A DNA stretch of 64,000 nucleotides from Novosphingobium terrae (GTDB taxonomy: Bacteria; Pseudomonadota; Alphaproteobacteria; Sphingomonadales; Sphingomonadaceae): contig NZ_JABVZR010000002.1 in NCBI RefSeq assembly GCF_017163935.1, positions 372,001-436,000 on the forward strand. The letters run 5' to 3'. The position numbers and the translations under genes are program-made. Positions 53,310 through 61,249 of the stretch are shown piece after piece. The notes under the pieces were generated by a model. The model saw nothing but the letters and a program-made list of their open reading frames with translations. It was not told the origin of the DNA and did no database searches. The first letter of the stretch is position 1. Each line of letters starts with the position of its first letter.

Positions 53310-53807
53310 ATGACCAACCTGACAATCGACCCCGCCCAGTTCCGCCAAGCGATGGCCAGCTTCGCCTCGGGCGTCACCGTGGTGACGACCCAGGACGAGG
53401 ACGGCCGCACGGTTGGCTTCACCGCCAGCGCCTTCAGCTCGCTTTCGATGGCCCCGCCGCTGGTGCTGGTGTGCCCCTCGCGCACTTCGGCGACCTATCC
53501 CCATCTGGTGCGCGGCGAGCGCTTTGCCATCCATATCCTCGCCGCCGGGCAGCAGGATGTGGCCATGGCCTTCGCCTCGAAGGGCGCGGACAAGGTGGCG
53601 GCGCTGGAGTTCTCGATCAGCGATCTGGGCAATCCGGTGCTGCCGGGCGCCACCGCCGTGATCGAATGCCGCCTGTGGAAGGAATATGACGGCGGCGATC
53701 ACCTGATCATCGTGGGCGAGGTGCAGCGCATCGAGCAACAGGATGGCGCGGTGCTGCTCTACCATCGCGGCAAGATGAGCGACCACGGCGCGGAGGTGGT
53801 GGCATGA
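53310..53807 (+). CDS. Flavin reductase, probable partner of the LLM monooxygenase
   Basis: The 165-residue protein belongs to the flavin reductase-like family: FRQAMASFASGVTVVTTQDE, GFTASAFSSLSMAPPLVLVC, then SATYPHLVRGERFAIHIL. It would deliver reduced FMN by diffusion. ATG at 53310 is 5 bases after the ALDH stop, and its stop overlaps the next ATG. The luciferase-like oxygenase at 56013, on the opposite strand of the same regulon, is the obvious acceptor. Confidence 0.9.
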   Translation: MTNLTIDPAQFRQAMASFASGVTVVTTQDEDGRTVGFTASAFSSLSMAPPLVLVCPSRTSATYPHLVRGERFAIHILAAGQQDVAMAFASKGADKVAALEFSISDLGNPVLPGATAVIECRLWKEYDGGDHLIIVGEVQRIEQQDGAVLLYHRGKMSDHGAEVVA

Positions 53808-55243
53808 ACATCACCACCCTCTCCCCCTTCCGCGACAAGTCCTATATCGATGGCGCTTGGATCGGCGGGGATGACACCACCGATGTGACCAACCCCGCCA
53901 CGGGCACGGTGCTGGGCACGGTGCCTCATCTGGGCGCGGAAGCCACGCAGCAGGCCATCACGGCGGCTGAGACGGCTTTGGTGGAATGGCGCGCCCGCCC
54001 GGCGGCGGAACGCGCCGACATTCTGATCGCGTGGTACAATCTTATGCTGCGGGATCAGGAGGCGCTGGCGCAAATCCTCACCGCCGAGCAGGGCAAGCCT
54101 CTGGCCGAGGCGCGGGGCGAGATCCTCTATGCCGCCAGCTTTATCCGCTGGTTCGGCGAGGAAGCCCGCCGCATCGATGGCGAGGTGATCCAAGCCCCCC
54201 GCCGCGACCAGCGCATCATGGTCTGGCGCGAGCCGGTGGGCGTGGTGGCCGCCGTCACCCCTTGGAACTTCCCGGCGGCGATGATCACCCGCAAGGTCGG
54301 CCCGGCGCTGGCCGCCGGTTGCACGGTGATCCTCAAGCCCGCGCCGGAAACACCCTTCAGCGCTCTGGCGCTGGCCGCTCTGGCCGAGGAGGCGGGCGTG
54401 CCCGCTGGCGTGTTCAACGTGGTGACCGGTGATGCCGCCGCCATCGGTGGCGCGCTGATGGAAAGCCCCGTTGTGCGCAAGCTGACCTTCACCGGCTCCA
54501 CCCCGGTGGGCAAGATGCTCTATGCACAGGGCGCGCCGACGCTGAAGAAGCTGTCGCTGGAATTGGGGGGCAATGCGCCTTTCATCGTCTTCGACGACGC
54601 CGATGTGGATGCGGCGGTCAAGGGCGCGATGCTGGGCAAGTTCCGCAATGCGGGCCAGACCTGCGTCTGCGTCAACCGCTTCCTGGTGCAGGACGGCATC
54701 CATGATCGCTTCGTGGAAGCGCTGCGCCAGCGGATCGGGGAACTGGTCGTGGGCGATGGCACGGCGGAGGGCACCACCACCGGTCCGCTCATCAACGAAA
54801 AGGCCGTAGTGAAGGTGGACGAGCATGTCGCTGATGCGGTGCGCCGTGGCGGCAAGCTGCTGGCAGGCGGCCAGCGCGCGCATGATCTGTTCTACCAGCC
54901 AACGCTGATCGCCGATGTGCCTGCCGATGCCATCGTGGCCAGCGAGGAAACCTTCGGTCCTCTGGCGGCGGTGATCCGCTTCAAGGACGAGGCCGAGGCA
55001 ATCCGCATGGCCAATGACACCGAATTCGGTCTGGCGGCCTATGCCTACACCCGCGATATCGGGCGCGCCATGCGCGTGGCCGGGGCGCTGGAATATGGCA
55101 TGGTCGGGCTTAACGAGGCAGCGATCTCCACCGAAGTCGCGCCCTTTGGCGGCATCAAGGCCTCGGGTCTGGGCCGTGAGGGTTCGCATCATGGCATCGA
55201 GGATTATCTCGAACTGAAATATGTGATGCTGGGCGGCCTCTGA
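53804..55243 (+). CDS. Succinate-semialdehyde dehydrogenase-like enzyme (GabD type)
   Basis: The 479-residue protein has GabD-like features: ILTAEQGKPLAEARGEI, the WREPVGVVAAVTPWNFP core, catalytic Cys in NAGQTCVCVN (about 287) and Glu in LELGGNAP (about 253), and a C-terminal GREGSHHGIEDYLELKY. The EQGKPL and HHGIEDY motifs are characteristic of SSADHs. It would oxidise a C4 or C5 semialdehyde to the dicarboxylate for the TCA cycle. ATG overlaps the reductase stop; a strong terminator follows. Confidence 0.9.
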   Translation: MNITTLSPFRDKSYIDGAWIGGDDTTDVTNPATGTVLGTVPHLGAEATQQAITAAETALVEWRARPAAERADILIAWYNLMLRDQEALAQILTAEQGKPLAEARGEILYAASFIRWFGEEARRIDGEVIQAPRRDQRIMVWREPVGVVAAVTPWNFPAAMITRKVGPALAAGCTVILKPAPETPFSALALAALAEEAGVPAGVFNVVTGDAAAIGGALMESPVVRKLTFTGSTPVGKMLYAQGAPTLKKLSLELGGNAPFIVFDDADVDAAVKGAMLGKFRNAGQTCVCVNRFLVQDGIHDRFVEALRQRIGELVVGDGTAEGTTTGPLINEKAVVKVDEHVADAVRRGGKLLAGGQRAHDLFYQPTLIADVPADAIVASEETFGPLAAVIRFKDEAEAIRMANDTEFGLAAYAYTRDIGRAMRVAGALEYGMVGLNEAAISTEVAPFGGIKASGLGREGSHHGIEDYLELKYVMLGGL

Positions 55244-55268
55244 ACCGTCCCTCATAGGACAAAGGAAA

Positions 55269-55297
55269 GGGCGCCGGATCGTGATGATCCGGCGCCC
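55269..55297. terminator. Strong bidirectional terminator
   Basis: A perfect 12-base stem GGGCGCCGGATC / GATCCGGCGCCC with a 5-base loop lies between the convergent SSADH-like and CMD genes. AAAGGAAA flanks it on one side and TCTTCG on the other. Confidence 0.85.
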
Positions 55298-55321
55298 TCT
55301 TCGTATCGACGTCAGGACCGA

Positions 55322-55720
55322 TCAACCCTGAGCGTCGATCTCCGCAAACAGTTCGCGGGCCAGACGGAAGCTGTCCACGCCCGCCGGAATGCCGACATAA
55401 CAGGCGATCTGCAGCAGGATCTCGCGGATCTCGTCGCGGCTGATGCCATTGTTCAGCGCGCCGCGCAGATGCGCCTTGAACTCATGCGGGCGGTTCAGCG
55501 CCGCCAGCATGCCAAGGTTCAGGATCGAGCGACTGCGGCGATCCAGACCGGGCCGGTTCCAGATATGGTCCCAGCAATATTCGGTGGTGAGCTGCTGCAT
55601 CGCCCAGTTGAAATCGTCGGCATTGTCGACCGCTTTGTCGACATAGGCATCGCCCAGCACGGCGCGGCGGGTTTCCAGACCGCGCTCGAACTTTTCGCCG
55701 CGTTCGCGGGTGTCGCTCAT
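55322..55720 (-). CDS. Carboxymuconolactone decarboxylase (AhpD/PcaC-like) family protein
   Basis: The 132-residue protein is a CMD-family domain: LDRRSRSILNLGMLAALNRP, EFKAHLRGALNNGISRDEIR and EILLQIACYVGIPAGVDSFR. The CxxC of AhpD peroxidases is absent, so a PcaC-like decarboxylase or isomerase role is more likely. It is the last gene of the minus-strand LLM operon. Its start overlaps the DUF1330 stop by 4 bases. Confidence 0.9.
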   Translation of the reverse strand: MSDTRERGEKFERGLETRRAVLGDAYVDKAVDNADDFNWAMQQLTTEYCWDHIWNRPGLDRRSRSILNLGMLAALNRPHEFKAHLRGALNNGISRDEIREILLQIACYVGIPAGVDSFRLARELFAEIDAQG

Positions 55721-56013
55721 GGTTCCAGTCCTTCCATCAGGATGATCTCCACCTCGGCCGCGCCCGCGCGCGCAGCACGGGCTTCCCGGTATTCGGGCGA
55801 GTCATAGCAGGCCAGCGCGGCCTCCATGCTCTCGAATTCGATCACCACATTGCGCTGGCGGGGCATGGGCCCCTCCAGCGCAACGGTGTGGCCGCCGCGC
55901 GAAAGAAGCCTGCCGCCATGCTGCGCAAAGGCTTTCGGCCCCAGCGCCATGTAACCGGCATAGGCTTCCGGGTCGGTCACATCGACCCGCGCGATCCAAT
56001 AGGCCTTGGGCAT
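55717..56013 (-). CDS. DUF1330 family protein
   Basis: The 98-residue protein matches DUF1330, an antibiotic-monooxygenase-like ferredoxin fold: YWIARVDVTDPEAYAGYMAL, RNVVIEFESMEAALACYDSP. Members often occur in catabolic operons, but no reaction is proven. It shares one base with the LLM gene stop (TAATG) and overlaps the next gene by 4 bases, so the three are one unit. Confidence 0.88.
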   Translation of the reverse strand: MPKAYWIARVDVTDPEAYAGYMALGPKAFAQHGGRLLSRGGHTVALEGPMPRQRNVVIEFESMEAALACYDSPEYREARAARAGAAEVEIILMEGLEP

Positions 56014-57047
56014 TACGCGAAGGCCGGGAGGACGTGATCGATGAAAAGCTTCACCGAGTCGCGCTTCTCCTCGAAGGTCATCGCGCTGTCGACCCAGATG
56101 CTGTATTCATCGACGCCCATCGCCTCATAGGCCTTCAGGCGGGCGATGATCTCGTCCGGCTTGCCGATCATCACGCCCTGACGCAGCGCATCGGGGACGA
56201 TATCGGCAAACTTCACCGGATCGAGCGGCGCGATGTCCTTGTGGAAGCCGTTGACCGGCGGCTTCTTGTTGCCCGCCCAGGCGCCGAAGGCACGGAAGAA
56301 ATAGGAAATCGCCTCGGCGGGGCGCTTCCAGCCATCGTCGTCCTGATGCACGTAAGCATGCTGCAGGATCATCAGCTCGGGGCGCGGCACGTCGGGCGAG
56401 GCTTCGCAGGCCTCATCGAACTTGCGGACCAGATCCTTGACCTCGTCGTCGCCCTTGAACAGCGGCGTGGCCATCACGCTGCAGCCATTGGCCACAGCGA
56501 ATTTGTGCGAATCGGGATCACGCGCAGCGATCCAGATGGTGGGATGCTCCTGCACCGGCTTGGGCACGCTGGTAGAAACCGGGAACTGCCAGATCTCGCC
56601 GTCATGGGCGTAATCGCCTTCCCACAGCTTGCGGATCACGGGGACCATCTCGCGCAGGTACTTGCCGCCGTCATTCGCCGAAACGCCGTTCAACATGCGA
56701 TCGAATTCAAACTGATAGGCGCCGCGTGCCAGACCGATTTCGGCGCGACCACCGCTGATGACATCAAGCAAAGCCGCCTCGCCCGCCATGCGCAGCGGGT
56801 GCCAGAAGGGGGCGATGAAGGTGCCCGCGCCAAGGCGGATCTTCTTGGTGCGCTGCGCGACAGCGGCCAGCAGGGGAATCGGATTGGGCGAGATGGTGTA
56901 TTCCATCGAGTGATGCTCACCGATCCACACTTTGTGCAGACCGCCCTCTTCGGCCAGATCGCACAGGGCCAGCAGCTCGTCGAACAGCTGCGCATGCGAG
57001 ACCGTCTCGTCGTAGCGCTCCATATGCAGGAAGAGCGAGAACTTCAT
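56013..57047 (-). CDS. LLM-class (luciferase-like) FMN-dependent monooxygenase
   Basis: The 344-residue protein is a bacterial-luciferase-like TIM barrel: KVWIGEHHSMEYTISPNPIP, IRLGAGTFIAPFWHPLRMAG, then VISGGRAEIGLARGAYQFEF and PTIWIAARDPDSHKFAVANG. Such enzymes use FMNH2 and O2 to hydroxylate or open heterocycles. It is the first gene of the minus-strand unit, divergent from the NCS1 permease with a GntR operator between. The reductase at 53310 would supply FMNH2. Confidence 0.92.
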   Translation of the reverse strand: MKFSLFLHMERYDETVSHAQLFDELLALCDLAEEGGLHKVWIGEHHSMEYTISPNPIPLLAAVAQRTKKIRLGAGTFIAPFWHPLRMAGEAALLDVISGGRAEIGLARGAYQFEFDRMLNGVSANDGGKYLREMVPVIRKLWEGDYAHDGEIWQFPVSTSVPKPVQEHPTIWIAARDPDSHKFAVANGCSVMATPLFKGDDEVKDLVRKFDEACEASPDVPRPELMILQHAYVHQDDDGWKRPAEAISYFFRAFGAWAGNKKPPVNGFHKDIAPLDPVKFADIVPDALRQGVMIGKPDEIIARLKAYEAMGVDEYSIWVDSAMTFEEKRDSVKLFIDHVLPAFA

Positions 57048-57122
57048 CTTTCATCCTTTCCATGCGGCTCCGACAGGCGGAGGCAAATTTTTCTCTTGCG
57101 GCGACCCATAACAGACAATACC

Positions 57123-57139
57123 GTCCGATGGTATACCAA
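57123..57139. promoter_or_regulatory. GntR operator, second copy
   Basis: GTCCGATGGTATACCAA is the reverse complement of the site at 50359 with one mismatch. It lies between the divergent LLM and permease genes and could control both. Confidence 0.75.
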
Positions 57140-57170
57140 AACTAAGCCTGGATAAGAGGATTCGCGAGGC

Positions 57171-58610
57171 ATGGCAAGCAAGACCGATAGGACCGGTGAA
57201 GGCACAGGCGATGGCGGCAGCGTCATCGAGGAAAACAGCATCGGCTTCGTCCCCCTTGCCGCGCGGCATGGCAAGGTGCGCGACCTGTTTACGCTGTGGT
57301 TCACCACCAACATCGCGCCGCTGCCGGTGGTGACGGGCGCGATGGCGGTACAGGTCTATCACCTTCCGCTGCTTTCGGGGATCGTGGCTATCGTGCTGGG
57401 ACATCTGGTGGGCGCGCTGGTGCTGGGCGCCTGCTCGGCGCAGGGCCCGCAGATGGGTCTGGCTCAGATGATCCAGAGCCGTGGCCAGTTCGGGCGCTAT
57501 GGCGCGCTGCTGGTGGTGGTGTTTGCCACGCTGCTCTATGTCGGCTTCTTCACCTCCAACATCGTGCTGGCGGCCAAATCGGTGCATGCGCTGGCCCCCG
57601 CGGTCGGCCTGCCGGTGGGCGCGATCATCTGCGCGCTGGCCGCTGCCGGGATCGGCCTGCTGGGTTACAATGTGATCCACTGGCTCAACCGCGTGGGCAT
57701 GTGGTTCATGAGCGCGGGCGTGATCTTCGCCGCTTTCGAACTGCTGCGCAACATGCCTGCAGGCGTCTGGACTTCGGGCAATGCCTCGATGATCGGCCTG
57801 CTCTCGATGTTCTCCCTGGCTGCGGTCTGGCACATCTCCTACGCCTGCTACACCTCGGATTATTCGCGCTATCTGCCACCGAGTGTTGGCATTCGCGGGC
57901 CGTTTCTCGCCAGCTTCGGCGGGGCCGCGCTGGGTGCTGCCGCCTCCTTCACGCTGGGCGCCATCGCCGTGGCCGGCGCGCCCGAAACGGCCGATCCGCT
58001 CGGCATGGTCAGCGGCGCGGCGGGCGCTCTGGGCCCGGTGCTGATGCTGCTCTTCGTGCTCAACATCGTCAGCCATAATGCGCTCAACATCTATGGCGCG
58101 GTGCTGTCGCTGATCACCATGGCGCAGACCTTCGCAGTCTCGTGGATGCCGGGACGCAAGGCGCGAGTCGTGATGTCGGCGCTGGTGCTGGCCGGGTGCC
58201 TCACCGTCGCCACCCTGTCGGCGACCACCTTCGTGCCGCGCTTCATCACCTTCGTGATCGGGCTGATGGTGGTGCTGGCGCCCTGGGCGACGATCAACAT
58301 CGTCGACTTCTACCTGATTCGCCGTGGCCATTATGACATCGACTCCTTCTTCGAGGCCGATGGCGGCATCTATGGCCTGCTCGATGCGCCTGCCGCCATC
58401 GCCTATGTCGCGGGCATTGCGGTGCAGATCCCCTTTCTCTCCAGCTCGCTCTACACCGGCCCGCTGGCCGTTGCGCTGGGCGGGTTGGACATCGGCTGGC
58501 TGGTGGCCCCCATCGTCACCGGCGGCCTCTATCTGGCGCTGGGCCGCAACCGCAAGGCGGCCAAGCCCCGCGCGGCAACCCTGATCCCGGCCCGCGCCGA
58601 AACGCGCTGA
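57171..58610 (+). CDS. NCS1-family permease (cytosine/purine/allantoin type)
   Basis: The 479-residue protein has about 12 membrane helices and the NCS1 pattern: ENSIGFVPLAARHGKVRDLF leading into helix 1, LFTLWFTTNIAPLPVVTGAM, QGPQMGLAQMIQSRGQFGRY and WATINIVDFYLIRRGHYDID. NCS1 carriers take up nucleobases, hydantoins, allantoin, pyridoxine and similar N-heterocycles by Na+ or H+ symport. It heads the rightward unit with ribB and a barrel protein, and strongly suggests that the regulon consumes a small N-heterocycle. Confidence 0.92.
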   Translation: MASKTDRTGEGTGDGGSVIEENSIGFVPLAARHGKVRDLFTLWFTTNIAPLPVVTGAMAVQVYHLPLLSGIVAIVLGHLVGALVLGACSAQGPQMGLAQMIQSRGQFGRYGALLVVVFATLLYVGFFTSNIVLAAKSVHALAPAVGLPVGAIICALAAAGIGLLGYNVIHWLNRVGMWFMSAGVIFAAFELLRNMPAGVWTSGNASMIGLLSMFSLAAVWHISYACYTSDYSRYLPPSVGIRGPFLASFGGAALGAAASFTLGAIAVAGAPETADPLGMVSGAAGALGPVLMLLFVLNIVSHNALNIYGAVLSLITMAQTFAVSWMPGRKARVVMSALVLAGCLTVATLSATTFVPRFITFVIGLMVVLAPWATINIVDFYLIRRGHYDIDSFFEADGGIYGLLDAPAAIAYVAGIAVQIPFLSSSLYTGPLAVALGGLDIGWLVAPIVTGGLYLALGRNRKAAKPRAATLIPARAETR

Positions 58611-58638
58611 AGCCCATAACCCTTCGGAGATCGCTCTC

Positions 58639-59793
58639 ATGTCCCCTCAGACCTCGCCCGTCACGCTGGTGCGCGAACGCCCCGCCTTCCTTTCCTCGCC
58701 CGAGGAGATCATCGATGACGCCCGCAACGGCCGGATGTTCATTCTGGTCGATGACGAGGACCGCGAGAATGAGGGCGATCTCATCATCCCGGCCCAGATG
58801 GCCACGCCCGATGCCATCAACTTCATGGCGACTCACGGCAAGGGGCTGATCTGCCTCGCCATGGCCAAGAGCCGCATCGACCAGTTGGGCCTGCGCCCGA
58901 TGGTGGAAACCAACGGGACGCGCCATGGCACGGCCTTCACCGCCTCGATCGAGGCGCGGATCGGCGTCAGCACCGGCATTTCTGCGGCGGATCGTGCCCG
59001 CACCGTGGCGGTGGCCATCAACGCCATCAATGGCCCGGAAGAGATCGTCTCGCCCGGCCATGTCTTCCCGCTGGCCGCGCGTGAGGGCGGCGTGCTGGTC
59101 CGCGCCGGCCATACCGAGGCGGCGGTGGATGTGGCGCGTCTGGCAGGGCTCAACCCCTCCGGCGTGATCTGCGAGATCATGAAGGAGGACGGGACCATGG
59201 CCCGTCTGGACGATCTATCCGCCTTCGCCCAGCTGCACGGCATGAAGATCGGCACGATCCGCGACCTGATCGCCTATCGCCGTCGCCATGACCATATCGT
59301 GGAAAAGCGCGCCGAAGCCAGCTTCCACAGCCGCTGGGGGGGCGAGTGGAAAGCCCTGACCTTCGCCAACCGCGCCACCGGCACCGAGCAGATCGCGCTG
59401 GTGAAGGGCAAGATCGACCCTGCCAAACCCACCCTCGTGCGCATGCATGCCATCTCCGCCTTCACCGACATTTTCGGCGGCGATGGCGCGGGGCTGGGCG
59501 TGCTGGAACAGTCGATGCGGATGATCGGCGAGGAAGGCTGCGGCGTGGTCATCGGCATCAACAGCCAGCGTGACGATCGCTACACCATGGCGCTGAAGGC
59601 GCGTTCGGGTCAGCTTTCGCCCTCGGATATGGATGAATTGCGCGACTATGGCGTGGGCGCGATGATCCTGACCGAGCTGGGCGTGGAGCAGATGGTGCTG
59701 CTGACCAACACCCATCGCACGCTGGTGGCGCTGTCAGGCTATGGCCTGTCGGTGGTCGGCGAGCGGCGGATTCCGGTGACCGACGCGCCCTGA
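58639..59793 (+). CDS. ribB: 3,4-dihydroxy-2-butanone-4-phosphate synthase with degenerate GTP cyclohydrolase II domain
   Basis: The 384-residue protein has a complete RibB domain (VDDEDRENEGDLIIPAQMAT, THGKGLICLAMAKSR, GHVFPLAAREGG, RAGHTEAAVDVARLAGL). A GTP cyclohydrolase II-like half follows. Its zinc-binding Cys residues are gone: the VRMHAISAFTDIFGG stretch stands where RibA has Cys-rich VHSECLTGD..LRCDC. It should make the riboflavin precursor from ribulose-5-phosphate but not open GTP. Placed in a catabolic operon with an FMN monooxygenase, it probably raises FMN supply. Confidence 0.92.
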   Translation: MSPQTSPVTLVRERPAFLSSPEEIIDDARNGRMFILVDDEDRENEGDLIIPAQMATPDAINFMATHGKGLICLAMAKSRIDQLGLRPMVETNGTRHGTAFTASIEARIGVSTGISAADRARTVAVAINAINGPEEIVSPGHVFPLAAREGGVLVRAGHTEAAVDVARLAGLNPSGVICEIMKEDGTMARLDDLSAFAQLHGMKIGTIRDLIAYRRRHDHIVEKRAEASFHSRWGGEWKALTFANRATGTEQIALVKGKIDPAKPTLVRMHAISAFTDIFGGDGAGLGVLEQSMRMIGEEGCGVVIGINSQRDDRYTMALKARSGQLSPSDMDELRDYGVGAMILTELGVEQMVLLTNTHRTLVALSGYGLSVVGERRIPVTDAP

Positions 59794-59833
59794 GCGCGTC
59801 AGCCACCGCACAACCTCAATCAGAACAGAAGGG

Positions 59834-59855
59834 GCGCGGCCACGCTTGGCCGCGC
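59834..59855 (+). terminator. Hairpin between ribB and the barrel gene
   Basis: GCGCGGCCA-CGCT-TGGCCGCGC is a perfect 9-base stem ending 12 bases before the barrel ATG, overlapping its leader. There is no T-run. It may attenuate rather than end transcription. Confidence 0.45.
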
Positions 59856-59867
59856 GGGAGAGAGACT

Positions 59868-61199
59868 ATGCTGACGGCAATCACCTTGCTGGCCGCGCTT
59901 GCGGCTGCGCCTGCCACACCCGTTGCGGCAACGCCCGCGCCAGACACGAGCGACACCATCACCACACCCGTCGCTCCGGCAGAAACGGCGACGCAGAAAG
60001 ACGTAGCGGCTCTGCCGGAGGCGCCTGTCGCACCGGGTGCAGCCACAGACTCGACGCAAAAAGCGAAGCTGAAATTCGGCGTCGGCATTCGTGGTCGCTA
60101 TGATCTGCGCTTCAACGATGTGGGCGGCAATGGGCAGCGCCGCACCTCCAGCCATCTCTCTTTCGACACGCTGGCGCTGACGGCGGATTACGATTCCGAG
60201 CACTTTTTTGGCGCGGCGCAATACCGCTTCTACGGCGGCAGCTTTATCTATGGCAAAGCCTCGGGCTATCAGAACTATCCCGGCGAGGTGAACTATCTGA
60301 TGTATGGCTATGCCGGTGCGAAATTGTCCAAAAAGGACACCGTCACCGTCGGTGTGCAGGCCGTGCCCTTTGACGAGCAATATTGGGGATCTTCGCTGCT
60401 CGATGATCTCGGCTTCGTGCTGGGCATGGAGGAAACTTACGATCTTGGTGTGAAATATGCCCATAAGGGTGATCGCCAACAGTTCCAGCTGGGCTTCTTC
60501 CCCTCCAGTGGGCCCGATGGCATGGGTATCAGTCTGGATGGATCGCGCTATTCCACCAACATCGCGCGCGCGGACTCCTATGTCCCCAACGGCAGTCAGA
60601 ATGACGAACGCAACATGGTGATCGGCAGTGCGCGCACCACGCTGATCAATCCCGCTGGCAAGGGCGGCTTCAAGCTGGACGCGATGGGATCAGCCTGGAT
60701 CTCCACGATCCACAATTACGAGACCAATCGGAATGGCAGCAAACATCTCTTCGCCGCCAGCCTGATCGCCACCAAAGGCGCCTGGCACGCCAAGACACTG
60801 GTGGCCCGGCAGGATATCAATCCCCGTAATCCGGGGCGCAATGATATGATCACCGTGGGGGGCTTCGATGCTTCCTACAACATCGCCACCCACGGCACCT
60901 ATGTCTTCGCCGAGATCGGGCGCGATATCGATACGGGCAAGTTTCCACTGAATGTCGAGCCTTATCTGAATTATGGCAAGTTCATCAAGGATGCCGCTGG
61001 CTTTCAGGACAGTGAGCGTTTCGATCTGGGGGCGGTGTGGACCTCCAAGCACAGCAAGCATGTGAAGGTCTTTTCCGAATTGCTGATCGGTCGCAACGAT
61101 CCTTATGTCGGGGCCGGGCAGTTCATCTCGGGCGGGGCTCAGGGGGGCGACAATCGCTACAAAGTGTCTTTCATGCTGGTGGCCGGTTACTATTTTTAA
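59868..61199 (+). CDS. Outer-membrane beta-barrel protein (porin-like)
   Basis: The 443-residue protein has a signal peptide, a Pro/Ala/Thr-rich linker (residues about 20-65) and a barrel of alternating strands: KLKFGVGIRGRYDLRFNDVG, YLMYGYAGAKLSKKDTVTVG, FMLVAGYYF with terminal Phe. It would give passage of a small solute through the outer membrane. An AGAGAG site precedes the ATG. It follows ribB in the permease operon, so it may bring in the same compound as the permease. Confidence 0.8.
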   Translation: MLTAITLLAALAAAPATPVAATPAPDTSDTITTPVAPAETATQKDVAALPEAPVAPGAATDSTQKAKLKFGVGIRGRYDLRFNDVGGNGQRRTSSHLSFDTLALTADYDSEHFFGAAQYRFYGGSFIYGKASGYQNYPGEVNYLMYGYAGAKLSKKDTVTVGVQAVPFDEQYWGSSLLDDLGFVLGMEETYDLGVKYAHKGDRQQFQLGFFPSSGPDGMGISLDGSRYSTNIARADSYVPNGSQNDERNMVIGSARTTLINPAGKGGFKLDAMGSAWISTIHNYETNRNGSKHLFAASLIATKGAWHAKTLVARQDINPRNPGRNDMITVGGFDASYNIATHGTYVFAEIGRDIDTGKFPLNVEPYLNYGKFIKDAAGFQDSERFDLGAVWTSKHSKHVKVFSELLIGRNDPYVGAGQFISGGAQGGDNRYKVSFMLVAGYYF

Positions 61200-61249
61200 G
61201 GCCTTGCCTTCCACAGCCCGAACTTGCCAGCGATGCAAATTAGGCTAGC

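Noticed and set aside
51811..53325. 504-codon minus-strand frame
   Set aside because: It mirrors an ALDH gene that has its catalytic residues and operon overlaps on the plus strand.
53759..55255. 498-codon minus-strand frame
   Set aside because: Mirror of the SSADH-like gene; Arg/His-rich with no family features.
57051..58640. 529-codon minus-strand frame
   Set aside because: Mirror of the NCS1 permease. It would also cross the divergent promoter with the GntR operator.
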